From NCBI GenBank assembly GCA_034406715.1, contig CP137871.1:62001-126000 (forward strand): a stretch of DNA of 64,000 nt. Reading direction: 5' to 3'. Both the position numbers and the translations under genes were made by a program. This stretch comes from Rhodotorula mucilaginosa (taxonomy: Eukaryota; Basidiomycota; Microbotryomycetes; Sporidiobolales; Sporidiobolaceae). The notes beneath the pieces were generated by a model, which worked only from the letters and a program-made list of their open reading frames with translations, did no database searches and was not told where the DNA came from. This document shows, in pieces, positions 11,384 through 22,754 of the stretch (within the stretch, counting starts at the first letter, position 1; every line of letters begins with the position of its first letter).

Positions 11384-13629
11384 ATGCCCCGACCGACTGT
11401 CGACTACTCGCTGTACTACGTGACGGGACGAGCACTCTTGCCGTCATCGTCCGATCCGGATTTCTACCTCGAGCACCTCGAACTCGCACTCAAGGGAGGC
11501 GTGACAGTCGTGCAGATCCGGGAGAAGGACGTAGACGGCGGTGAGTTCTACGAGGTGGCCAGGCGGAGCAAGCTGGTGTGCGACCGAGTGAGTTCCGTTT
11601 CGCCTGCCTGCCGGTTCGTACTTGTCAGAACGCTGATGATGAGCTCCGCTCTGCAGTACAATGTCCCGCTGTTCATCAACGACCGACTCGATATCGCCCT
11701 CCTGCTCGACTGCCACCTCCACGTCGGGCAGTCCGACCTGCCTTACCCTCTCGCTCGCACTTTACTCGGTCCGGACCGCCTGCTCGGCGTCAGCGTCAAC
11801 ACGCCCGCCGAAATGCAAGAAATCCTCGACCAGCCCAAAGGCACCGTCGACTACGTCGGGATCGGTCCGTGCTTCGGAACGCAAACGAAGAAGAACTTGA
11901 ACCCGATCGTCGGACCGAGAGGAGTCAGGGATGTGCTGCACGTGCTCGGAGAGAGCGAGATCAAGGCGGTCGTGATAGGTGCGTGCGGCGGAGGCAGTCT
12001 ACCTAGAAGCTGAGCTCCAAGAGAGCCAGAGTGAGGCTAAATACCCGCTCGGCGATTCGATGCAGGCGGCATCACCCCGGAAACGATTCCCAACGTCCTC
12101 GCGCAGACGCCCGCTCCGCTCCCGTCTTCAACTGCGTCGTCACCACCCCGCTACCGCTCCCTCGACGGACTCGCCGTCGTCTCAGTCATCGCCGCTTCCG
12201 AAACTCCCGATGTCGCTGCTCAGAATCTCCGTCACCTCTTTGATCAGCGGCCCGACTTTGCGAAACCGACATCTCAACTCGCTGCTGAGGATATAATTCA
12301 TATGGCAGCCGGACTCGTAGGGTTGCTGAGGAGCGAAGACAAGAAACCGCTTGTGCACCATATCACAGTGCGTCGAGGCCGCCTTTCGAATCGGATCAGT
12401 CATTCTTCGCAAACAGCTGACGCCCTTCGCGTGATTCGCACCACCCACCCACGCAGAACACAGTCGTCCAGAACGACTGCGCCAATCTGACTTTGGCCCT
12501 CGCTGCCAGCCCCATCATGTCCGCCTCACCGATCGAAGCTCCCTCCCTCTCGAAACTCATCTCGTGCCTGCTCCTCAACCTCGGCACCATCACGGAACCG
12601 GTTCTCGAGGCACAGAAGATTGCGGGCAAGGCCGCGAACGAAGGGCGGAAACCCGTTGTGTTTGATCCGGTCGGAGTCGGCGCGACGAGCTATCGCAAAA
12701 AGAGCGCGGGAGGTACGTGCAGTTTGGTCTGCGGCGGGAGGCCGTTTCACTATTCACGTCGATGTAAGGCACCGCAACTGACTATATTACAATATCTGAG
12801 GCCTGCAGACCTGCTCAACGCCTGCCACGTATCGATCATCAAGGGCAACGCGGGCGAGATCGGCGCCCTCGCGGGTCTGAGTGAAGTGCAGTCTCGGGGC
12901 GTCGACAGCGTCGGGAAAGGCTTCAAGGACCCTGCGACGGTCGTGAGAACATTGGCTGCCCGCGAGAGTGCGTCGCCACAGTTTTCTCTCTCTCGACTAC
13001 CTTCCTTCTTTTCGCTTTCCTCTCGACCCGTCTTTCCTTCGCCCGCTCTCCCTGCGCTTTCGATTTGCTCTCCTCGTTCGGAACGAGTACTGACTGCCGG
13101 ATCAACTCCCTCGCTACAGAGGTCATCGTCGCCATGTCGGGCGAGGTCGACTATGTCTCGGACGGGACGAGCACGTTCGCGATCGAGAACGGGAGCGATT
13201 GGCAAGGCAAGATCACCGGCTCGGGATGCATGGCTAGCTCGTGAGTACCCCGTCACCCGGCATTACCTAAGTCAGTCTGCAGTCTAGTTGGAGACTAATA
13301 TGAAGATCCGCAAACTGCAGTGCCGTCGCCGTCTTTGCGGGATTGGCGCATGAAAGCGGGAACCTCGTCGCAACCATCGCAGGGTCCGTTCCTCCCCTTC
13401 CCCATCTCGCCTGATCCTCACAACGTACACTGCAGCGAACCCTCGCAGGTAGCTGATCCAGATCGTGCGCCCAACTTGCAGCCTCGTTGCCATCAACGTC
13501 GCCGCCGAACTCGCCGCCGCCCGCTCGAGTGTGCAAGGTCCAAACACCTTCCGGAGCGCGCTCATCGACGAGTGCTACAACTTGTCGGCAGAGGATGTTT
13601 TGAAATGTGCCAAGGTGCGCAGGGTGTAG
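11384..13629 (+). CDS. THI6: Bifunctional thiamine-phosphate synthase / hydroxyethylthiazole kinase
   Basis: The gene makes thiamine phosphate from the pyrimidine and thiazole precursors, and the C-terminal half phosphorylates hydroxyethylthiazole. The ATG at 11384 is chosen because MPRPTVDYSLYYVTGR is the natural start of a ThiE domain. ThiE motifs are VTVVQIREKDVDGGEF, VPLFINDRLDIALLLDCHLH, VDYVGIGPCFGTQTKKNLNP and, after an intron, a GGITPETIP-type phosphate loop. The ThiM half follows from about 12290: NDCANLTLALAASPIMSASP, LLLNLGTITEPVLEA, KPVVFDPVGVGATSYRKK, SIIKGNAGEIGALAG and KITGSGCMASS with the conserved Cys. The C-terminus is ALIDECYNLSAEDVLKCAKV and the stop is at 13629. The domain order matches fungal THI6. 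The gene looks intact although it lies between the two inverted paralogs, and its 3' end is about 145 bp from the end of copy B. Confidence 0.93.
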
Positions 13630-13774
13630 GGGTGAAATGGTTTTCAGTGCTTGAACCACGGACATTCGGTGTTGCCCAGACGAGGCGGCCTGCTGCAGGC
13701 TTGCCAACTGTTCTGAGCCAGGACCAGACATTCTCCTATGCTTCTGTAACCCAATGGAAGTATTATGCACAGAT

Positions 13775-16412
13775 CTACAACCTCCACAGGCGAGCCCTCT
13801 GAGACCACTTGTCCGGATTGACGCGGTACACCTTGTGCGCAATCCTGTTGGCAATGCGAGGGTGGTGGCCAAGTGCGTGAAAGAAGGCCGGATTGAAGTT
13901 GTGCCTCTCTTCAGCCGGATGTTCCATGAGGTGGTGCGCAAAGGGGTTTGCGGTTGAGCTTATTTGACCACTGGGCCACGTGGGCGGGAAGACGGGCTGT
14001 AGCCCGTGCGGGGCAATCTGGAAAGCTGGATGTGTCTCTGGCGCACGCTGCCAGCCCTGGGGAAAGCCAGCGTGCATAGGATCGTTGCAGTCTTGCCTGT
14101 ACTGAAGAGTAGTTTGACCAGAGAAACCCATGGCGGAGTTCTGCGGAAGCTGTGGCGCAAAAGACTGGAGAGAGCAAGGGAGTCTGGTCATTCTTGCAGG
14201 TGTACCTGTCCTGACCTGGTTCCCTTAACCAACGTACCACAGGTGGGTTCTGATGATACAATTGCATTGTTTCTGGACCTCCGCTGTTTGTGAGGGCAGT
14301 GTGCCGGCACTGGTTGAAAGGTAGCAAGTTGCCAAAATGACTTGGATCAAGATGATCTCGGCAAAAAACAGGCTGTTCCGCAAACGCAGGGTCCTGCGGA
14401 CAAAGAATAAAACCACTTGCAGGATTACAAAATAAAGCAACTCCAGGAAACTTACCAAATAGGGGTTGAGGTAATCGAGCGGCAGTCCCAGACTTTGTGG
14501 TGGACCAAGTTCACCCAGAGGGTATTGACCAAAAGGAACTGTGTGAGGAGCTGTGGCAAAGGCTGGTTGACTTGCTGAGTCAGAAGCCTGCAGATGGGAG
14601 GATTAATTTGGACTCCCTTGTTGGGTAGAAAACCTTGAGGAAGAAGAACATACCTCAGGAGGCTGGTGGTAATACAGCTGTGGAGCTTTTTGAGCTGGCC
14701 CAACTTCAGGCGGCGGGGGATTGCCAGACCGAAACATGTTCGGGTCATGCAGCGCTGGAGGCTCCGAAGGAGGGACCTGCAAACGGGAAGATGAGCGCGA
14801 ACCGGCAGAGACAGCAAGACTGAACATCTCTTGAAAGAAGAACCTCACCGGAAGAAGAGGATGGTGAGCCGCGCTTGGAGGCGAAGAGAGAGCGGGCGCA
14901 TTGGGCACTGATCTCTTCAGTTGATGACCAGGAGTACTGTAGGGTGACTGGGGAGATGGCTTGCGCTTGCGCTGCTTGGGCTGCTTGAGCTGAGAGGACT
15001 CGCCACTTCTGTTCATCAGAACTGCTGCTTCGGATCCTGATTTGGATTGGAGGGTCTCATCACGGTACCCTTCAAGCCAGAGGCCAGAGTCTGTTCTTGA
15101 GGGCAAATTGCCGTTGGAAGAGGGCACCTGTTCCTGATGACTGCGCAACTGGCCGGCAGCCTGCAAATGCATATTGGTCTTGGGCGCTTGTCAAAGCAAC
15201 AGCATCACTGGACAAAGGAAAAACATACAGCAGTCTGACTGGGTTTGTAGCGGTCCTAGAGCCAAGAAGCCAGCAGTCAGTCAACAGCCCATTGTAAAGT
15301 TGCAACCAAGGGGGCAGGCTTCGGAACATACAACTTGATCTTTGATAGTCTGGTAATCTTGAGCGAGCTGCAGCACAGACATTGATCAGGAAGCTGAATC
15401 TTGTTGGAAGCTCAAGACAAAGTATCGACTTACAATGAGTTCCCCGGCTGTAATAAAACCGCATCTCTTGGAGACAGCTTGGACACGCTCTTGAAAATCT
15501 TTGAGCCACTGATCCCACATGATGGCCTCTGTGTGCTTCAGCTCTTTGTACCACTCCTTTGAGAGCTGCTTCCTGAGCTTTTCCAGCCAAGCCTGCAGCT
15601 GATCCGGTAGTTCCGGGTTCTCTGCTTCAAGTCTGGCCCTGCTGGTTCTCCATCCTTCCTGCCCTCTTATGTATTCTGCCCCAACTACACTTACACCGAT
15701 GAGTCCCCGTAATCTGTTTAACCAGGTGTGGTACTCAGGGATGTGGTAGTCGGGCAAATCGGTTCTGCTTGCGGGGACCCGAACAGTCGCCAGATCCTCA
15801 GATGTGATGGTGTCCCCAATGAACCTTTGTGACCCTGCTGCATCTGCGCGTTCCTCCTCTGAGACTTTACACTGCTACAGGCAGGAGCGCAAGGGAAATC
15901 CATCAAAAACCAAATCAGAGGACGACTGCTGGAGTGAGCCGTTACGAGAGACGTACCAAAGCGTGGGCCCATTGTTCAAACGTATAACTGTCTTGCTGTT
16001 TTATTGTGTGGCTCAGTCACAACTACCCCCCGTCAAGGTAAAAGTCCAGGGTTGACTTTCTAGCTGTGGTCAAACTCACAAAAAATTTCGCCGCTGCTCG
16101 GAGCTGTTGATGGGATGTGGAACGCGAGTTGTGACGTAGGGCGGCGGCGATACGTTCGCTCAGCTTGTGAAGGGCAACAGGCAGGTGACCGCGGCGTGCC
16201 CGTTCCCAAACGCGTTTGTCGCACCGAGCCGCAAAATCTTCAAAGGGTCTGACCCAAAGGCGGACCAGCAGTTGACTGTGAAGTGCGACCTGGTCCGATG
16301 GCTTGTCGATCTCGTTGAGAAGAGACAGAATGCGGAGGCGCAGAGCCTTCGCAGCTCGCGTGAAAACGGCCCGCCCGCGCTGTCGTCGTGCTGGCTGCCG
16401 AGCGTCCGACAT
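13775..16412 (-). CDS. Copy B of the unknown paralog family (reads through)
   Basis: The function is unknown. The ATG at 16412 (MSDARQPARR) matches the start of copy A. The exon pattern follows A: a helical first exon, an intron, then LPDYHIPEYHTWLNRLRG and LQAWLEKLRKQLSKEWYKEL. A Pro/Ser/Gln-rich region with KQPKQRKRKPSPQSP comes next. B lacks the 245-bp insertion and has CAG where A has a stop, so the open frame can be followed through. After PPPPEVGPAQKAPQLYYHQP the sequence departs from A and is rich in Pro, Gln and His (QSLGLPLDYLNPYL). It rejoins A only at FHALGHHPRIANRIAHKVYR followed by NPDKWSQRARL. The basic tail inferred for A is not evident here; the frame ends at 13775, close to the THI6 stop, so the tail may have been lost. 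Orientation is tail-to-tail with THI6. Confidence 0.55.
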
Positions 16413-16545
16413 CCGGCTGGGGCACACTCCTTGGTGTTGGTGGTGGTGTGATTGAATATGTGTACATGGAGAAAGGAGGGAGTAAAAGAAGGCGCGGGTC
16501 ACGGTCCGGTCGGACAAGCCGCGGAGGTGCGAGCGCAGTGGCCCG
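14655..16545 (-). repeat. Right arm of the inverted duplication (B arm)
   Basis: This arm pairs with 7930-10110. Block 16105-16378 is almost identical to 8132-8405, 15781-16104 is diverged from 8406-8726, and 14655-15780 is again nearly identical to 8727-10110. The arms are inverted and about 4.5 kb apart, with THI6 between them. Confidence 0.8.
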
Positions 16546-17120
16546 TCCTAGCGAACCCGGAAAGCCGTGATTTCTATAGCCGACATAGCGTGCGGTGACA
16601 GTACGCGTGCCTAGCAAGGTCCGCTGGAGACTAAACTCTGCGTACGGGCCGGTGGACGTGCGACACGACACCGTCGCGATCCAATTCGACAGTTCAGGGC
16701 GTGCACAGCGTCGTTACCGGCAGTAGGACCGCCTTTCGAGGGATGAGCGACACGAAATCGCGGGAGGTCAGAGGGGCTAGCAACCGTGTCATCGTCCTGT
16801 CATCCCGCGAGCAAGCAGCAGGAGATTCGCTGCGCTCGAGACAGCTGCAGGCGACAGATCGCTTCACTCAAGCTTCAGGCGGGTCGAGCCGCGAATACCA
16901 CAAAGCATCATTCCAGAACTAATAAGAGTGTCAGCATAGTGCAACTCGTATAAGGGCTGAAGAGGAGAGTGTAGCGGCCAAATTTGGATCGGACGGCCGC
17001 CGCCGCGAATTTTCATTCAACCAACTTGGTCGTTCTCGTTCCGCGACTTGATCCCATCGCCTTGACACGCTGCGAGCTAGGCGAGTCTCCTCATTAGACA
17101 CTAGAGCCGTCTTTTCCGCT
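16413..17120. promoter_or_regulatory. Divergent intergenic region, copy B / formin-like gene
   Basis: The first 130 bp resemble the 5' flank of copy A. The remainder (16550-17120) has no recognisable coding signal and should contain the promoters of both divergent genes. Confidence 0.45.
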
Positions 17121-20100
17121 ATGGCTTCGATGGCGCCCCCTCCGTCGCCGTCGAAGCGGCCCGGGTTGTTGCGGTCCGTCGTCACCAGCATCGACCGACC
17201 CGTCGACCGCGACACGCACGCTCAGCGCTGGCACCGAGCACCAGCTGGACCACGCTCACCCCACTCGCCGAACGTGTCGGGCGGGGCTGCCTCAGGGGGG
17301 AGTTCGAGCGAGAGCAGCAGGGTCAGGTCGCTCGTTCAGGGATGGGAACAGGCGAGTCTCGGTACGCGATCCAAGCCGTACGAGGCCCTGCCACCACCCC
17401 CGATATCGCCGTACCGTACGAACTTTGCGACTCGAGACGCGAGCAGCGACAGGCCCGCCCTTCGCGTCAACTCGAACCAACGCGACCTCGCTCCGGGTGA
17501 AGCGATCTCCCCGACGCGAGGCACATCTTCGACCGTTCCGGCTTCGTTCTTCCAGAAGCAGGCCTTTGTACGGACCGCGAGCGACGCGCCGGTCAAGTTT
17601 GACCCGCAGCAACAGAGGAATCGGGTCACTCAGCCCGGCAAAGAGAACTACCAACCGCCATCCTCCACCGCTGCCGCTCCCAGGCTCCCCCAGATCAACA
17701 TGGCGCCTCTCATGTCGGCGAGCACGATGAGCGCACGCACCGACCTGACGACCAGCTGGGACGCGTTGACCGCGTTGACGGTCGAGACGATGGCGACTCG
17801 CTCGAGTGGATCGACTCACGCCTCGAGTCTGGCCACGGACTTGGCACTTCAGCCCGCTCGGCAGGAAACAGCGACTCGCTTCGGTACCTTTTCGCGCACC
17901 GCCGTCAATGGGCCGCGGGACCCGCCTGCTCCGGTATCGGCTCCGACTCGGTCCCAGTCTCGCCCGCCTTTTTCCTCGCAGGCGTCGACCTCGCCTCCTT
18001 CGCGACCCGTGATGAATCACCGCCCTGTCTCGTCCTTCATCGAGGCCCTCCCTCCTCGTCCAAGCGCTCCGACACCTTCGCACGATAACGCTCGTTCGAC
18101 CTCGCCCCGCCACGCGTGGGACGAACCCTCGCGGTACTCACCTTTGCCTTTGGATCGGTCGGACTCCCCTCCTCCTCTGACCACCAAGTTAAAGGCGTCA
18201 ACGCCGAACGGTCCGCCACCAGCGACGAAGGGCAGGCGTCGCCCGAGGTCGTCTTCCGTCGGAGACGGAGTCCGACCGACTGGCCCCATGGCTTTTGACG
18301 CTCCGCAGGAGGGTCGTCCTGCCGAGACGCAGGCGGAGAAGACGAGTCGGATCGAAGCCGAGTTTGCGCGTTTGCTGGTAAGTTTCGAAAGATGCCCGAA
18401 TGGGCGGACGAGGCGCTTTGGAATCCGACTGACTGGCGAGGGTTCCCTTTCCCCCCGCAGGACAAGATGCAACTCCCTGACCCGACTGTCCGCAGCAGGA
18501 TGCTCGGACTTGCCCTCCCGCTCAAGGCAGAGATGCTGCGCACGGCTGCCGTCACCAGCCCGACCTTGAATGCAAGCTCGCGATCTTTGCACCAGCGTGG
18601 GCGATCGATGAACACCCTCGACGGCTCGAAAATGGTGGAGGCTTTGAACGCCAACAAGGCTGAGGCTCCAGCGGCCTCGTCGTCGACCGGCGGAAGCGGG
18701 ATCAAGTCTTTCCTCCGCAAAGCCAAGTCCAACAGCAGTCTGCGCTCTCAGAACTTGCACGACGCAACAGCCGTCGTACCCTCTACACCCACTTCATCGA
18801 GCGGAGGTCGTCGCGCGCGGTCGAAATCGCACTCGCGCACCGCGTCAAGCTCGTCCATGTTCCGCAGTCTGGGCAAGTCGTCCGGCGCTGGCGCTGGCGC
18901 TGGGGCGACCGTGTCCGACGCGGTGGGTGATGCCGCTGCGGAAGGACCGGCCTTCTGGGCTTCGCGGTTGAGGACGGGCACGATCGAGACGCTTCGAGTC
19001 AAGGAGTTGGGGCGCTTGCGCGGTCGGCTGAGGAACGAGTGCCCAGTGTGAGTCGCCCCCAAAACAACCGAGATCACCGAATCGAGATACTGATCTTTTC
19101 TTGCACCTGTGCAGATGGATCAACGAGTTCGTTAAAGAGGAGGGCTACATCGGCTTGCTCGAGCGGCTCAAAGATTTGCTGGACAAGGAATGGCGGTGAG
19201 TTCCGTCCACGAACGGGCGCAGCGAGCAGGCGAACAAGTGGGCTGACGCGGACGGAAACGCGCTGCAGAGAGGAGCAGCACGACGACCAGGTCTTGCACG
19301 AGCTTTTGCGTTGCTTCAAGGCGCTCACCATGACCAACGTGAGTTTCCTCGCTCACAAGAACCGAATCAATCCGAAGCATGGTCAGCGCGCTGAGCCCAA
19401 CTCCCCGGTCCCCACAGATCGGCAAGCGTACTCTCGCCTCGTACTCGCCGACCCCCTTCCTTCCCCTCGCGGCGCTCCTCTTCTCCGAGAAACGCCCGGG
19501 CGACTTGCCGTGCCGCCAAATCCTCGTCGAACTCGTTCATGCGCTGTTCCAGATCTGCCCACCCGCTTGTGACGCTCTGCCCAAGTCGGCGTGGAGCGAA
19601 ACGAGCATCTCGCTCGCGTCGCCGCCGCCAGACTCGTTTGCGACGCCTTCGACTGCGAATGGGTACGAGAGCGGGACTGGCAGCGGGGGAGTGAGGCGCT
19701 ACACTCGTCGAGCAAAGCTCGGCGACGACGACGAAGACCAACATACAGTCGGCGCGAAGAGCAACCACCACCTCGAGCGAGAAGAGATCCTCACGCCCGA
19801 GCGGATCCAACGAGCGCACCGTTTCGTGGTCAGTTTGATGCAAGGTCCGCCGGACGAGGAGGAAGAGGCCAAGGTGGACTTTGTGAGGCGCACGCACCGC
19901 GAGAGGGTGTACAAAGTCTGGGTCAAAGAGATTGCCGATTGCGTCCGGGACTATTTCTGGTGAGCCGCCCCCCCCCCCCGAGTCCCTCCCTTCTGACTCT
20001 TGTTCAACTCCTCGCCCGTCCCCGGAGTGGAACTGACGCAAGTGAACGCTTCGCGTTGCAGGGTATTTTGCCACGCCAACAACTTGTTCTGGACGCTCGA

Positions 20101-20660
20101 GCAGATCGATGCGGAAGCGGTCGAGGCGCCGAAAGTGCCGAGCGGGATGACGGGCGGCGTCGAGTACGAAGCCATGGCCTACTGCGTGAGTTCCCGCCCC
20201 TGATAATCCGTCTGTACTATGGCTGATAATTAGTGTATCACAGACGGCGCATCTCCGCTTGATCAACGAGGTGGCGAGGACGTGTCCGACGCAGGAGGCG
20301 GCGTTTGCGTTCCACGAGCAGCTCTTCCTCAGCGGCTTTGAGCGCGTCCTCTTTGTACGCACACCCTTCTCTAATTTGCCGGCGCTCGGTTTATCTGGAC
20401 TGACGACCACCTCGCCCCCGCCAACGTAACGTGCACAGACTCTTCGCCGCGCCTCGCTGGTGTACTACCAATCCCTGCACCTCGAGATGAGCCGGTACAT
20501 CTCGCTCGCGCGCTCGGCGCGGTTCAACCTCGGACCGCGGATCCTCGCGTGCCTCGATCGGCGGTTCCTCCGCCCCGAGGAGCAGATGGTCTTGCTCGAA
20601 GCCGAGAGGCGGAATCACCAGACGAGGTCGGGCGCGCCGCAGCTCGGAGCCGTCTTCTAG
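17121..20660 (+). CDS. Formin GBD/FH3-like protein without FH1 or FH2
   Basis: The ATG at 17121 starts a long Ser/Pro-rich disordered region of about 400 residues. Across the intron at 18378-18461 the frame reads EAEFARLLDKMQLPDPTVRS, the GTPase-binding motif of Diaphanous-type formins. Later exons carry WINEFVKEEGYIGLLERLKD and LHELLRCFKALTMTNIGKRT, typical of the GBD/FH3 armadillo region, then KVWVKEIADCVRDYFWVFCH and YYQSLHLEMSRYISLARSAR. The protein stops at 20660 (QLGAVF) without a Pro-rich FH1 or an actin-nucleating FH2. The expected role is Rho-GTPase-dependent work at the cell cortex, as scaffold or formin regulator; that is inference. Total length is about 1,000 residues. I see no break. 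Confidence 0.7.
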
Positions 20661-21290
20661 AGATGCGCGCTCAAGTACCTACCCACCTGTTTTCACTACC
20701 CTTTCTCTCTGTCACCTGTTCCGGCCCTTATCTACCCGCTGCGCCCTCGTTCCCGTGTTTCCCCTTGTCGATGCCGATGATCCCTCGCCCTTCGCATGTA
20801 GAAATCGCTCTTCGTCTTTTCCGGCTGCGTCTTTCCCTTTCCTTGTCCTCTACTTTGCCTGCACTGCACTGCTCATCATCGTGAATATAGAGGTGGAGAG
20901 AGGATCGGAGTTGTCGCCGACTGAGCCGACGATGCGGCTGCGGAACGTGTGCACGCGTGCACGTGCCAAGTTCAGTTTCGACTGATCTGCTCGACCACGT
21001 CCACAGGCGCTCTCTTTCGAAAGCTGTCTAGCGAGCCACCTACCCTGTGAGTATTGCCTGCCTGCCTGCCTGCCCTCGCCCTCTCCTTCGATGCCGTGTC
21101 CTGCTCCGACTGGTTTCATCAATTTCAAAGTCAAGGTGGTGCACCTCGTCGTCGTCGTCGCCTGAGCTGCGGCGTGCAGAGACGGGCATTGCGGGGGACC
21201 CGTATACAGGCATAACCGTAACCACTCAACTCGCGCCCCCCGAGACGGGACGCTAACACAACCTCGTCTCGTGCAACAGAAAGAGTGATC
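20661..21290. other. Intergenic, 630 bp
   Basis: This is the 3' flank of the formin-like gene and the promoter of the VTC1-like gene. It includes pyrimidine-rich tracts and a short CCTG tetranucleotide run near 21056-21075. No gene was seen. Confidence 0.5.
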
Positions 21291-22389
21291 ATGGAATCGA
21301 GCAGCAGCAACAGCAACAGCAACAGCCCGGCGCCGATCGAGCAGTCCCGCCGATTCACGCGCGAGCTGCACAGCCGCCTTGTGCACCGCTTCCCCGCCCT
21401 CTTTGCCGACCTCACGCCAGGTGCCGTGGTCCGTCCTCCTCATCTCCCCTCCTTCCCCCTCTTTCGCGCTCACCGGCCCGCGGGCTGTATGATCGAATAG
21501 GTCCCGACGCCGCAAGGGACGCCGAGCTATGGTGCGACGAACGGAGCGCCGATGGGCGACGGGATGCAGAAACTCGGAGCGGACGCGTCCAAGATTGAAC
21601 CAAAGGTGCCGTGCCGTCTGTCCCTATTGCTCCTCCTTGTCGTCATCCGTGCTGACCTCACACGCACACAAACACGCAGGTCTGGCTCGCCTCTGAACGA
21701 ACCCTCTTGTCCTGGTTCCGAGTCGCGTTGCTCCTCTCCTCCTTCGCCCTCGCCTTGTTCAACTCGGCGAGCGACCAGGACTGGGCTTCCAGGACGATGG
21801 GCGTCATCTATGCTGTCATCGCGTGTGCCATGCTCGGGTACGCGTGGACCATGCACCGCATTAGGAGGTACAGGATCGTGATGCGCTATGGAGGTCACCA
21901 CGGTGCGTTTTGTTTCGTTTCGTCTCCACTCTTCCGCCGCCAAGATCCTCCTTCTTCTGGCGAGTCGCCCTGTGATGGGGACTGACTCTTGAAGAGGCGC
22001 TTCTCCTACCCCACCGCCGCAACGATGCAAACCACAGACGAGCCGTACGGACCGCTCGTCGTGTGCGGTCTCATCTTTGTCGCCGTCTTGCTCAACTTTA
22101 TCCTCCGCATCAAGAACCGGTACGCTGTCTCTCCCTCTCTTTCTTTGATCCTCCCTCCTACTCGTTCTCTGCACTCTTTCGGACCACTCCTACGCTATGC
22201 TGCGTACAGAGGCAGAAAATTCCCGAACTGACCAGGATCTCCTTGTTCTTTCGACGCCGGGTATTTCACGTCGCTTCACGTCGCAGGGAACAACTGCGGG
22301 ATCTACCCTCGCCCAAAAACCCGTGGCTCACCTCGGTCGAGATGGTCAAGGTTGCGCTCAACTTGCAACAACCGGCTTCGCCGCTCTGA
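21291..22389 (+). CDS. VTC1-like vacuolar transporter chaperone (DUF202 membrane protein)
   Basis: The ATG at 21291 opens a Ser/Asn-rich N-terminus. Exons joined across introns at about 21429-21500, 21605-21680, 21904-22035 and 22120-22285 give KVWLASERTLLSWFRVALLL, then MGVIYAVIACAMLGYAW and DEPYGPLVVCGLIFVAVLLN. Three hydrophobic segments with the ERT.LSW motif before the first are the signature of the VTC transmembrane domain. In yeast, Vtc1 is the small membrane subunit of the polyphosphate polymerase complex. This protein is about 210 residues, longer than Vtc1 because of the N-terminal extension, and lacks SPX and polymerase domains. GRX4 converges from the right with a 365-bp gap. Confidence 0.75.
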
Positions 22390-22754
22390 GAGTGACAAGG
22401 TGAACCGCCTCGCCCGCTTTTTTGTTACGCCATGCATACCGCCTATGTTCCTTTCTGCCTCGTTTCGGGATGACGAGGATCGCGGGAGAAGCGTAAATAA
22501 TCACCTCCGCCCTTTTTCCTACTCCGTTGTAATTCGTTCGTTCGTTGATCCGGTTTGTCGTTCCCTGATCCGCACAATCGACTTCCAAAGTGCGCACGTG
22601 GGCGTGCATACTTGCCGGGAAGGACTTTCTGCGGCCGCACACAGCGCCGGAAAGAGGAAGAAGCGCGGATTGTTCACGTCACCTACGAATGCAACACGAC
22701 GCAAGTGACACCTTCGAAATGATTGAGGATTGCAAGAGCTCCGAGTTCTCCGAA

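Noticed and set aside
7930-16545. Reading the whole A-THI6-B segment as one transposon carrying THI6
   Set aside because: The arms do not share ends. Their outer flanks diverge gradually, the inner ends are unrelated, no target duplication was seen, and THI6 is an ordinary host gene.
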